From NCBI GenBank assembly GCA_963743425.1, contig CAVUPU010000002.1, positions 930,001 through 994,000 of the forward strand: a stretch of DNA of 64,000 bases, read 5' to 3'. This DNA comes from JAJVID01 sp963743425 (lineage in GTDB: Bacteria; Acidobacteriota; Blastocatellia; RBC074). The first letter of the stretch is position 1, and every line of letters starts with the position of its first letter. The position numbers were made by a program, and so were the translations under genes. Below, one piece after another: positions 1-11,252 of this stretch. The notes beneath the pieces are model-generated. The model was given only the letters and a program-made list of their open reading frames with translations. It did no database searches and was not told the origin of the DNA.

Positions 1-1086
1 AATGTCTATTCAGTTTGTTTCTGGCAGACACAATTGAGAATTGCCAGTTGATCTTGATCTTCTTCTTATCGCGTTCTTTGATCAGCGCCAAGACTTCTTT
101 TTCCAGTTGCTCAATGGTCGGGATGCGGCGGTCTAAACATTGGCGCGCCACTGCCGAAAACTCAATCTCGATCATGTTGAGCCAACTGGCGGACTTCGGC
201 GTGTAGTAAAACTCGAACCGCTGGGCGAGGGCGAAAGCTTCATCAGCGGGCAGATTTTCGTAAAACGAACTCGCGTTGTGAGTATTGAGATTGTCCTGCA
301 CGAGCCGAATCTTTATCGCTTTCGGCCAAGCTGCCGCAAGCGCTTGGCAAAACAGTGTGTACTCCTTCTTCGTGCGTTGCGGGTGCAGTTGGGCAAGCCG
401 TCGTCCTGTCAAAGGTTCAATGGCTGCCAAGAGCGCGCACGACCCGTTCTTTTCGTAGGCGTAATGCTCTTTGCGCACTTGGCCGCTTTGCAGCGCCAGC
501 GGCTCAACTTTGTCGCCGATCAGAAAGCATGGCCGTTCATCAAAGCAAATCACTGGGTAGAGTGGATCATAGGGCAAAGCATACAACCATAAGATGCGCT
601 CCATATTCGCAATGAACTGCGCGTTGATCTCCCCGATACACCAGGTTTGCTTGAGATGAGGCTTCAGCTCGTTTTTTTTAGGATGTTGCCGACCTGGGTG
701 TGCGAGATGCTCTCGCTGTAGCCCAACTCGACAACCTTGTCTGCGAGCAGCCGCAAGCTCCAGCGGGCGTGTCCTTCTGGCGCTTGAGAGCAAGCCAGCG
801 CGGTGATCTTGGCGCGTTGCACACCGTCAATCTCAATTGGACGACCCGATCGTGGCGCGTCTTCCAGGCATTTTAAGCCTTGCTCTTTGTAGTTATTGCG
901 CCAGGCAGCGACGGTGTTGTAATCAACCCCCAAAGTTGCCGCGACGGCTTGTAAGGTCTTGCCACGATCCAATTCGAGCAAGGCCGTTGCGCGCTTAAAC
1001 ATTTTCGCTGTCAGTTTTCCTTTGGCAACCAGAGACTCCAAGTAGGTCCGGTCTGCCTTTCTTAACTTGACGTGTTGTTTTTTCAT
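1..1086 (-). mobile_element. IS630-family insertion sequence, cut by the window edge
   Basis: The transposase in this interval has the two-part IS630/Tc1-mariner layout: N-terminal helix-turn-helix domains and a C-terminal DDE catalytic domain. The element continues beyond base 1, so its far terminal inverted repeat is not visible. I could not place the near inverted repeat or TA target duplication with confidence; the sequence just upstream of the transposase start (1087-1170) is the likely location. A separate dispersed palindromic repeat follows at 1171-1311. Confidence 0.75.
2..1086 (-). CDS. IS630-type transposase, two frames joined by a -1 frameshift
   Basis: The first frame (664-1086) encodes 140 residues of tandem helix-turn-helix DNA-binding domain, ending ...ILKKTS at a TGA. 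The second frame (about 670 down to base 2, open at the window edge) encodes the DDE domain: CFDE gives the first Asp, VQDNLNTH the second, and WLNMIEIEFS the Glu. The frames meet at a run of eight A (672-679 as T on the plus strand) read CTA-AAA-AAA; slipping back one base there joins ...LKKN to ELKPHLKQ without loss. A_AAA_AAA is a canonical -1 slippery heptamer, and programmed -1 shifting is known for several IS families, so this is probably one functional protein. I chose the ATG at 1086 (MKKQHVKL) because codons further upstream come from intergenic repeat DNA. Confidence 0.8.
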
Positions 1087-1170
1087 ATCTTCATTCTTAG
1101 CAATGGGATATGAAAATGCAAGCAAACTTAGTTGACGCTGTAGTAAGCAGTGACGCGAAAGTTTTGCGGC

Positions 1171-1311
1171 AAATTTCATTTTCCATTTGATCCATTTGAT
1201 ATTTGGCATTTGCCATTGCTCGGAGGGCAGATCAGTCAATGCAAAATGAACATTGGGCGATTTCTGAGGCAATGACAAATGCCAAATATCAAATGGAAAA
1301 TGGAAAATGGA
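1171..1311. repeat. Palindromic repeat family A, copy 1
   Basis: The left arm (about 1171-1219) reads TTTTCCATTTGATCC... and the right arm (1269-1311) is its near-complement, CAAATATCAAATGGAAAATG. About 50 bp of unrelated loop lies between. The left flank GTTTTGCGGCAAATTTC also precedes the copy at 34.4 kb, and a diverged version precedes the copy at 17.1 kb, so it is part of a mobile or dispersed unit and not just a local hairpin. Confidence 0.75.
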
Positions 1312-2359
1312 AAGCGATTACGCCTCAGGATTTTTGCTTGCGCGCTTAATGCGGAGACAGTTTATGGCGAGCTGGCAAGCCAGCGTGGTTTCGACTCTCA
1401 TTCGGATGATTGTGAAGCGCCGCCCCGAAGGAGGCGAAGCGGATGTCGTGAAACACATTCGATCGAGACTGGAGATTTCGCAATTCCTTCGCTCTCTGAT
1501 TACGCCTGTTGACGGGCGGGCTGTAAGCGCCGTGAGAGACGGACCGGTGAAAGGCGAATGGCTGCGACCCGCCGGCGAGCCGCGGCAGACTGTCTATTAC
1601 CTGCACGGCGGCGGTTACGTCGCCTGTTCGCCGGAAACTCACCGCCCGTTCACGTCAGCGCTGTCGCGAGCCGCGAACGCCCGCGTCTTCGCTCTCGATT
1701 ATCGCCTCGCGCCCGAACATCGCTTTCCCGCCGCGGTCGAAGACGCCGTCGCGGGTTATCGCTGGCTGCTCGATCAAGGCGTTGATCCGCAGGAGATCGT
1801 CATCGGCGGCGATTCGGCGGGCGGCGGATTGACGATGGCGACGCTGGTCGCGTTGCGCGACGCGGGCGAGCGGTTGCCGCGCGCGGCCTTCGTCATATCG
1901 CCCTGGACCGATCTGGGTTGCGCCGGACGGTCGCTCGACGCCAACGACGAGCGCGACCCGATGTTTTACGGCGCCGGCGTTCGATGGATGGCCCCGGTAT
2001 ACCTGGGCGCCGCTTCGCCGCGAGATCCGCTCGCCTCGCCGGTTTACGCCGATCTTTCAAAACTGCCGCCGTTGCTGATCCACGTCAGCGACACTGAGGT
2101 CTTGCTGGATGACTCGACGCGCCTGGCCGATCGCGCGAAACAATGCGGCGTCAATGTCAACCTCCGCGTGTGGAACGATCTGCCGCACGCCTGGCCGGTT
2201 TTCGTCGCGTTCAGACTGCCCGAATCGTTTCAGGCGCTCAGCGAGATCGTTCGGTTCATTCAACAGACAGGAAGCGCTGTTAACCCATCCGTCTCCGCAA
2301 CTGGCTCGACTGTTCACGCTCCCCATACTGTACCGGAGGCTGAGCAGTTACAACTCTGA
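1307..2359 (+). CDS. Alpha/beta hydrolase, hormone-sensitive-lipase (GDXG) family
   Basis: A 350-residue carboxylesterase/lipase-like enzyme. The oxyanion-hole motif HGGG is at residues 100-103, the nucleophile elbow GDSAGG has Ser about 170, the acid lies in SDTEV (Asp262 or Glu264), and the His is in LPHAW (294). This order and spacing are typical of bacterial HSL-family esterases of about 310 residues. No signal peptide is obvious, so it is probably cytoplasmic; the substrate cannot be read from sequence. The start is uncertain: the ATG at 1307 lies inside the right arm of a palindromic repeat and has only a weak upstream purine stretch. ATGs at 1349 or 1364 would remove the repeat-derived residues and fit the family length better. 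Confidence 0.85.
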   Translation: MESDYASGFLLARLMRRQFMASWQASVVSTLIRMIVKRRPEGGEADVVKHIRSRLEISQFLRSLITPVDGRAVSAVRDGPVKGEWLRPAGEPRQTVYYLHGGGYVACSPETHRPFTSALSRAANARVFALDYRLAPEHRFPAAVEDAVAGYRWLLDQGVDPQEIVIGGDSAGGGLTMATLVALRDAGERLPRAAFVISPWTDLGCAGRSLDANDERDPMFYGAGVRWMAPVYLGAASPRDPLASPVYADLSKLPPLLIHVSDTEVLLDDSTRLADRAKQCGVNVNLRVWNDLPHAWPVFVAFRLPESFQALSEIVRFIQQTGSAVNPSVSATGSTVHAPHTVPEAEQLQL

Positions 2360-2398
2360 AAGTACATGCGAATGAAGAATCGTAATGCGCGGGCGTGA

Positions 2399-2581
2399 CG
2401 GCGCCGCCCGGGCGATAATATCGTAGCCGATGAAGACGGCGTCGTGGTCGTCCTCCAGGAACGCGCTCAGGAGGCGCTGAAAAAGGCTCAGGAGATTGAC
2501 GACCGCGAGCGCGGCATGTTCCCATTTATCAGACAGCGCAAATCGCTGCAGAAAGCCATCGAGGCTTTCAACCGAATTTAA
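2399..2581 (+). pseudogene. C-terminal remnant of an RraA-like (dimethylmenaquinone methyltransferase-like) gene
   Basis: One frame, open from 2399 to the TAA at 2579-2581, encodes PGDNIVADEDGVVVVL followed by a charged helix (QERAQEALKKAQEIDDRERG). This matches the conserved end of RraA/HMG-aldolase-like proteins, where PGD-x-VVADxDGVVVVP is the signature. There is no N-terminal domain and an in-frame TGA stands just upstream, so only the last 60 codons survive. It sits between two intact genes and looks like the end of a mostly deleted gene. Confidence 0.6.
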
Positions 2582-2621
2582 GCAATCAGTAAACAACAAC
2601 AAACATCACGAGCATTCAGTA

Positions 2622-3992
2622 ATGAGCGAAACCAAAAATCAAAGCGGTCACCTTGTAGTCACAATCGGCGCCGGTCCCGCCGGAATCTACGGCGTGCGAA
2701 AACTCGCCGAAGCCGGTCATGAGGTCGTCATCATCAATCGCGACATCAAACCCGGCGGGCTGGTCGAATACGGCATCTATTTCAATAAGCACAAACTGAA
2801 GGAGGGCGTGCGCATTCAGTTTCGCAAGATTCTGGCGGACCCGCGCGTGCATTACCTGGGCCATATCAAAATCGGCGCGCAAGCCGATCTGACGTTGGAC
2901 GAGTTGCGCGAAATTCTGAACCCATCAGTCGTCGTCGTGGCGTGCGGCGCGCAGGGCACAAAGGCTCTCGGCATCCCCGGCGACTCGGTGGAGGGCGTCT
3001 ACCACGCGAAGGACCTGGTCTACCACTTCAACGGGTTGCCCGAATTCAGCCGGCGCGATTTCAGGATCGGCGACCGTGTGGCGATCATCGGCGTGGGCAA
3101 CGTGATGGTGGACGTCGCGCATTGGCTGACGCATGAGAAGAAGATCAAAGAGGTGATCGCGGTCGCGCGGCGCGGTCCCGCCCAACGCGCCTACACCGAT
3201 GTCGAAATCCAGGCCGTCGCCGCCAACTTCGACACCGACGCGCTGCGCGAGGAGCTTGAACGCGTCCGCCCGAAGCTCGAAGCCGTCGGCGAAGACATCG
3301 AGACGAACTACAAAGGCCTGACCAAGCACGTCAACACAAAATCGAAAGAGGGCGAAAGCCCGACGCGGATGCTCTTCAGATTTCTGAGCGCCCCGACCGA
3401 AATCGTTTGTGACGGGAACGGAAAGTTGCGCGCGCTGCGCGTCGAGAACACCGAGCTCGTTAAACGCGGCGAAGCGCTCTCGGCCAAAGGCACAGGCGAG
3501 TTTTACGACATCGAATGCGACACTGTGGTCTTCGCCATCGGCGACCGCGTCGACGAAACGCTCGGCCTGCCTTGCACGGGCGTGGAATACGTCAAGAACC
3601 CGAACCCCGATCCCGACAATCCTGGCGACGAGGCTTATCAGGTCTTCGATCCTGAGACCGGAAAAGTCTGCCGGGGGCTGTTCGTCATCGGCTGGTCGCG
3701 GCAGGCGTCGGACGGCGTGGTCGGCAGAGCCAAACAGGACGGCGAGCGCGGAATGGCCGTGGTCAACCGCTACCTGGAAAAGATCACGCCCGGTTCGGCT
3801 GAGAATCTGAACGAGAAGATCACGGCGTTGCGAGAGTTCCTGCAATCGCGCGGTGTGCGGCTCGTTGATTATTCCGATGTGCAAAAACTCGAAGCCGTCG
3901 AAAAACAGGAGTCGCAAAGCCGCGGAGTCGAATTCTTCAAATATTTCACCGATGAAGAGATGCTTGCGGCGATTGACCGCGCTAATGATTAA
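2622..3992 (+). CDS. FprA-like NADPH:ferredoxin oxidoreductase (adrenodoxin-reductase family)
   Basis: A 456-residue FAD/NADPH flavoprotein. The N-terminal dinucleotide fold GAGPAGIYGVRKL binds FAD. VVVACGAQGTKALGIPGD and GVYHAKDLVYHFNGLP are the typical adrenodoxin-reductase/FprA segment, and VAIIGVGNVMVDVAHWL is the NADP fold. GWSRQASDGVVGRAKQDG matches the C-terminal FAD-contact segment (usually GWxxRGPxGxIG). Such enzymes move electrons between NADPH and ferredoxin in the cytoplasm; the partner is not in the window. An open frame extends upstream to 2496, but the ATG at 2622 (MSETKNQSG) puts the FAD motif at the family's usual distance, so I use it. The last 50 residues extend slightly past the usual end. 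Confidence 0.85.
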   Translation: MSETKNQSGHLVVTIGAGPAGIYGVRKLAEAGHEVVIINRDIKPGGLVEYGIYFNKHKLKEGVRIQFRKILADPRVHYLGHIKIGAQADLTLDELREILNPSVVVVACGAQGTKALGIPGDSVEGVYHAKDLVYHFNGLPEFSRRDFRIGDRVAIIGVGNVMVDVAHWLTHEKKIKEVIAVARRGPAQRAYTDVEIQAVAANFDTDALREELERVRPKLEAVGEDIETNYKGLTKHVNTKSKEGESPTRMLFRFLSAPTEIVCDGNGKLRALRVENTELVKRGEALSAKGTGEFYDIECDTVVFAIGDRVDETLGLPCTGVEYVKNPNPDPDNPGDEAYQVFDPETGKVCRGLFVIGWSRQASDGVVGRAKQDGERGMAVVNRYLEKITPGSAENLNEKITALREFLQSRGVRLVDYSDVQKLEAVEKQESQSRGVEFFKYFTDEEMLAAIDRAND

Positions 3993-4084
3993 TCAACCCG
4001 GGCGGCGTGAGCGATGATTCCCTCATATGCCCTGTAAGCCTTCGTCAAATTGTGGCTGCGCCGCCTTTCCAAGTCCCAAAACTA

Positions 4085-4113
4085 TTGACGTTTAGCCATC
4101 CTCGGCTTAGACT
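4085..4113 (+). promoter_or_regulatory. Candidate sigma-70 promoter for the TonB receptor
   Basis: TTGACG (4085-4090) and TAGACT (4108-4113) are separated by exactly 17 bp, about 155 bp upstream of the receptor start at 4268. It is the best -35/-10 pair in the 3993-4267 gap; I see nothing else there apart from the strong ribosome-binding site at 4255-4260. Confidence 0.45.
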
Positions 4114-4267
4114 TCGATCATTCCGCTAGCTTGCTGTGTCAAACCACTGACAAACGAATATTGACTCGTTGAACCCGCAATCAGACGGGGCGTTTCGGAC
4201 TTTCAACCCCTCTGCTCGAGATGTGACTTTCATATCAATGAGCCAAACCCTCTTGGAGGAGATCATC

Positions 4268-7761
<3,494 letters not shown>

Positions 7762-7794
7762 GCAAATAACCGATCAACTCTATTAACCAATAAG

Positions 7795-7830
7795 AAAGCG
7801 GCGGTGAGTGATCCTCATCGCCGCTTTTTA
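7795..7830 (+). terminator. Rho-independent terminator after the TonB receptor
   Basis: AAAGCGGCGGTGAG pairs with CTCATCGCCGCTTT around a 4-6 base loop and is followed by a T tract, 34 bases after the receptor stop codon. Confidence 0.8.
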
Positions 7831-7856
7831 TTGCATGCGCGGTTTTACGATGATGG

Positions 7857-7915
7857 GCAGGTGTTGACATCCTCTCCACCTAAGCCTAACGGCTATAGGT
7901 GGAGATTCCTAAGTA
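7857..7915. mobile_element. Orphan IS200/IS605 (IS1341)-like end hairpin
   Basis: The segment TTGACATCCTCTCCACCTA, a short spacer with GCC...GGC, then TAGGTGGAGATTCCTAAG folds into an 11-bp-stem hairpin flanked by TTGACATC and ATTCCTA. That flank pattern is familiar from the ends of IS605/IS1341-type (tnpB) elements, where the hairpin is the transposase recognition site or the scaffold of the guide RNA. No tnpA or tnpB is next to it, so this would be a solo end or a minimal non-autonomous element. The assignment rests on remembered similarity. Confidence 0.5.
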
Positions 7916-7926
7916 GGCTGATGCGC

Positions 7927-9006
7927 TCACTTTTGATCGAGTTTGATCTTGATCTTCCGCTGGCTGCGGTTGCGGATGATGACGAACTCCAATTCGCCCG
8001 AACTTTCCTGATCGAGCAGACGATCGAGGTCCGAAGCTGATTTGACCGTCTTGCCGTCCACCGTAACGATGCAATCGCCCGCTTTCAATCCGGCCTGCTC
8101 CCCGAGGTCTCCGGCTCTCACTTCGGTAATCAGCATGCTGTCTTTGGCGGCGTTGAAGAAATCGGCCAATTGCGCGGTCAGCGGGTCCACGCTCACGCCG
8201 AGCTGATAGCGATTTAAGCCGAGGTTGTAACCGGGGCGGCGCGATGGCGGACATTCCGCGATCCTGCCTTCGCGTATCTCTCCTTCAATGTAAGCGCGGC
8301 TTTCCTCGGCTAGTTGACGGAACATCTTCTCCTCGTCGAAGAAATGGCGCGCCGCTTTTTCGTCGCTTCTTTGCAGCGCCTCTTCAGCCAGCTTACGGCT
8401 CTCCGTGGCTGACGCGAGATGGGCGTTGGCGTCAATGAACAGCTTTTGACACGGATCCGGGTCGATCAATCGGCGCTGGCCCAGAACCACCTCCAGACTC
8501 TGCTCGGCGCCTCTGCGGCTGATACCCAGCGAGACCGTGTTCCCCGGTTGCGAGTTAATGAGCAAACGATAGAAGTGAGCGCGGCTCTGCACACGCTCGG
8601 CGTTGAAGGCGAGGATGACGTCGTTCTCCCGCAATCCGGCGTCGGCCGCCGGGCTGCCCTCCTCCACTATCCCAACCACGGCGCCGCGAATCTCTTTCAA
8701 ACCCAGATCCCTCGCGCGCTCCGCGCTTACGTCACCCAGATAGACGCCCACATATCCCCTGTCGCTCGGCTGAACCGGCCTGGATTCGTCGCCGGGCGTT
8801 GTTGAATTGGATTGGGAAGTCTGTTGTGAGGCGCCGCCTGGCGCCGATTGGGCAAATGCGCTGCCGCAAGCGGCAGCGCATGCCAGGAGCGCCAGTGTGA
8901 ACGGGGCACGGAGATAATCCGGAAAGCGGTTCAAAAGGTAATCGGAAATACGGTCTGATGACATTGCGTGTTTCAACTTTGACGAAGCCTCGACACGCAT
9001 TTGCAC
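7927..9006 (-). CDS. Secreted or membrane-anchored protein with two PDZ domains
   Basis: A 359-residue protein with an N-terminal hydrophobic export segment (FTLALLACAAACGSAFAQ, about residues 37-54; one of its Cys residues could be a lipobox). The first PDZ domain begins YVGVYLGDVSAERARDLGL and has the ligand-groove stretch SPAADAGLRENDVILAFN. After a charged helical spacer a second PDZ begins QLGVSVDPLTAQLADFF and contains EQAGLKAGDCIVTVDGK. There is no protease domain, unlike DegP or CtpA, so it probably acts as a periplasmic scaffold or substrate-binding factor. The open frame starts at a GTG (9006); the ATG at 8964 (MSSDRISDYL) is an equally plausible start. The gene lies 30 bp downstream of the RsbU-like phosphatase on the same strand, so the two may be co-transcribed. 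Confidence 0.75.
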   Translation of the reverse strand: MQMRVEASSKLKHAMSSDRISDYLLNRFPDYLRAPFTLALLACAAACGSAFAQSAPGGASQQTSQSNSTTPGDESRPVQPSDRGYVGVYLGDVSAERARDLGLKEIRGAVVGIVEEGSPAADAGLRENDVILAFNAERVQSRAHFYRLLINSQPGNTVSLGISRRGAEQSLEVVLGQRRLIDPDPCQKLFIDANAHLASATESRKLAEEALQRSDEKAARHFFDEEKMFRQLAEESRAYIEGEIREGRIAECPPSRRPGYNLGLNRYQLGVSVDPLTAQLADFFNAAKDSMLITEVRAGDLGEQAGLKAGDCIVTVDGKTVKSASDLDRLLDQESSGELEFVIIRNRSQRKIKIKLDQK

Positions 9007-9036
9007 GCCGCGCGCCAGACGAGGTTCCAGAATATT

Positions 9037-11217
9037 TTATCTGACCTTGAGAATGAGGAGGGTGAGATCGTCCTCCTGCTCGGCCTCGGCGGTCCAATCT
9101 TCGACAGCCCGCAATATGCGGTTCTCGATCTCGGCGGCTGACAGTCCGGCGTTTTCCAGCAGGACCTCGACCAGGCGGTCTTCGCCGAACTCTTCGCCGA
9201 GGGGGCTTCGCGCCTCGATCAATCCGTCGGTGAAGGCGACGAGCGCGTCACCGCTCCGAAGCTCTACCTCCTCCTCTTCAAACTCCGTGTCGCAGAAGAT
9301 GCCCAGCACGGTCCCGCCGACGTCGAGTCTCCTCACAGGCTCACCGTCTCTTCCCCCGTTGCGAAACAGAAGCGGCGGATTGTGGCCGGCGTTCGTGTAA
9401 CGGAGCGTCGAACGCCGCTCGTCGAATTCGGCGTAGAAGAGGGTGATAAAGCTGGCGTCCATCAACGAGCCGGCGACCTGCTGGTTGACGCGCTCGACAA
9501 CGCGACGCGCCGGATTGACGCCCCTTACGAGAGGATGAACGTCGCTCTTGTAAGCGTCGCGATAGGCCTGGGACTGGCCGCGCAGATTGGCTTGCAGGTT
9601 GGCCATCATCAGAGCCGCCGAGACCCCCTTGCCGCAAACGTCCGCGACCACGACTCCGATCACGCCCGGCGCGACATCGAGCAGGTCGTAATAATCGCCG
9701 CTCACCGAGCGCGCGGGGATGCAGACCCCCTTCGCGATGTCGAGCCTCCCGGATTTCGGGATCGAGCGCGGGAAGAGGCGCGATTGGACGGCGGCGGCGA
9801 TCTTCATCTCCTGATCGAGCCGCTGCTTTTCGGCCGAGACGCGCAGCAATTCGCGGATGGAGCCTGTCATGCGGTTGAACGACCTGATCAATCCGGCCAG
9901 TTGATCGCGCCCGGTGATCGGAATCTCGTGATCGAAGTCGCCGGCTTCGACCTTCATCGTCCCCTCGTAAAGATAGTGAACCGCGCCCGTGATCGAGCGC
10001 GTGAGGACGATGGCGTAAACGACGGCGGCCAGCGCGATCATCAGAAAGAAGACGATCAGGACGGTCAATCCGAGCGCGACCGCTGCGCCGATGGCGCTGC
10101 CCGATTTGAACTGTTGAATGCGTTGATAGATCCGCGCGGGCAGGATGAAGGACGGGTCGAGTCTGAGCGCCTCGTTCTGCCTGATCTCTCCCGTTCGCAA
10201 CTCGGTTATCGGTTTGAAGATCGGCCAGCCGCCGCCTTGAAACCCTCCGGTCCTTTCCGCGCTCTCCACGTCAGGCTGCGGCCCGCGCGGAGTCATGATC
10301 AGGGGGAAATTCGCCGTCGCCGGTTTCACATCCAGGTCGGTCGTGTGACTGAGGTGCGCGCACAGGTTCTCGCTGATCGGATAGCTGAGTTGGAAGATGG
10401 TCGCGGGCTGTCGCTCCAATTTGATGATGTGTAGCGCGTGAATGCGGCGGCGCGAGAGCCGGTCTTCCCCGACCACCAGACCATGAAATTCCCGATCGCT
10501 GTCGAGGCGCGACAAGAGCCATTGAGGAGGCGGAGCGGTCAACGCCGGAGGAGGCGGATCATCGCCGACCGCGCCATTCGCTATGTTTTCGGATGCAGGG
10601 CCTCTGGCCGTTACATTGAATTCATCCCCACTGGTCCCATTGGCCCCGCCTGCGCCATCACTCCGGCGGACGATGAGCGTCACGTCGGGAAAGATCGGCG
10701 CCAGCGCATCGGCCCGCTCCTGCAATTGACGCCGCAACCCCTCCGCGCCAAAACTCGCGGCGTCGAGACGATTCAGATTACGGCTGAGCGCCTGGGCCGC
10801 GGCCTGGGATTGTTCGAGATAACCGTCGAGCTGCCTTCCGACCAGATTCACGCTCGATTGCGCCAGCGCCGCCAGCAAAACGAGCGCGAGTAGCGCCACC
10901 ATCAACAACAACGGCAGCGCGCCGACGAGCAGGTAGGTCACAATCAAACGCCTGCGCACCCGCCACAACAGATTCCCGGCGACCCAGCGCGCGCCCTTGA
11001 TCACAAAATAGGCGAGCGGAATAAAGGCGAGCGCCGAGGCGACATCAACAATGGTCTTGAGCGACCGGCTGCCGAAGAGCGTCTCGCCTTCGACGAAGAC
11101 CCAGTCAATGAACCAGACGATGACGCCCGCCAGCATGCCGCGGCCCATCCACGTGATCGGCGCCAGGCTTTTGATCAACTCTGTGAGCGGGAATGTTGAT
11201 TTGCTGGAATACGGCAT
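9037..11217 (-). CDS. Membrane PP2C/SpoIIE-type serine phosphatase with HAMP domain (RsbU-like)
   Basis: 726 residues. There are several N-terminal membrane spans, among them MLAGVIVWFIDWVFV and LLVGALPLLLMVALLALVLL, then an extracytoplasmic sensory region (about 130-370) rich in Pro and Gly. A further span (VALGLTVLIVFFLMIALAAV) and a HAMP linker follow, and then the phosphatase domain (about 500-726). The domain has SGDYYDLL and VVVADVCGKGVSAALMMA, whose Asp residues bind the metal pair, plus the late FTDGLIEARS motif. Proteins of this layout dephosphorylate anti-anti-sigma factors in partner-switching stress pathways; no anti-sigma or anti-anti-sigma gene is in this window, so the partner must be elsewhere. 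Confidence 0.88.
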   Translation of the reverse strand: MPYSSKSTFPLTELIKSLAPITWMGRGMLAGVIVWFIDWVFVEGETLFGSRSLKTIVDVASALAFIPLAYFVIKGARWVAGNLLWRVRRRLIVTYLLVGALPLLLMVALLALVLLAALAQSSVNLVGRQLDGYLEQSQAAAQALSRNLNRLDAASFGAEGLRRQLQERADALAPIFPDVTLIVRRSDGAGGANGTSGDEFNVTARGPASENIANGAVGDDPPPPALTAPPPQWLLSRLDSDREFHGLVVGEDRLSRRRIHALHIIKLERQPATIFQLSYPISENLCAHLSHTTDLDVKPATANFPLIMTPRGPQPDVESAERTGGFQGGGWPIFKPITELRTGEIRQNEALRLDPSFILPARIYQRIQQFKSGSAIGAAVALGLTVLIVFFLMIALAAVVYAIVLTRSITGAVHYLYEGTMKVEAGDFDHEIPITGRDQLAGLIRSFNRMTGSIRELLRVSAEKQRLDQEMKIAAAVQSRLFPRSIPKSGRLDIAKGVCIPARSVSGDYYDLLDVAPGVIGVVVADVCGKGVSAALMMANLQANLRGQSQAYRDAYKSDVHPLVRGVNPARRVVERVNQQVAGSLMDASFITLFYAEFDERRSTLRYTNAGHNPPLLFRNGGRDGEPVRRLDVGGTVLGIFCDTEFEEEEVELRSGDALVAFTDGLIEARSPLGEEFGEDRLVEVLLENAGLSAAEIENRILRAVEDWTAEAEQEDDLTLLILKVR

Positions 11218-11252
11218 AGGCGGTAGTGGATGGGCATCGGCAGCCTACATCA

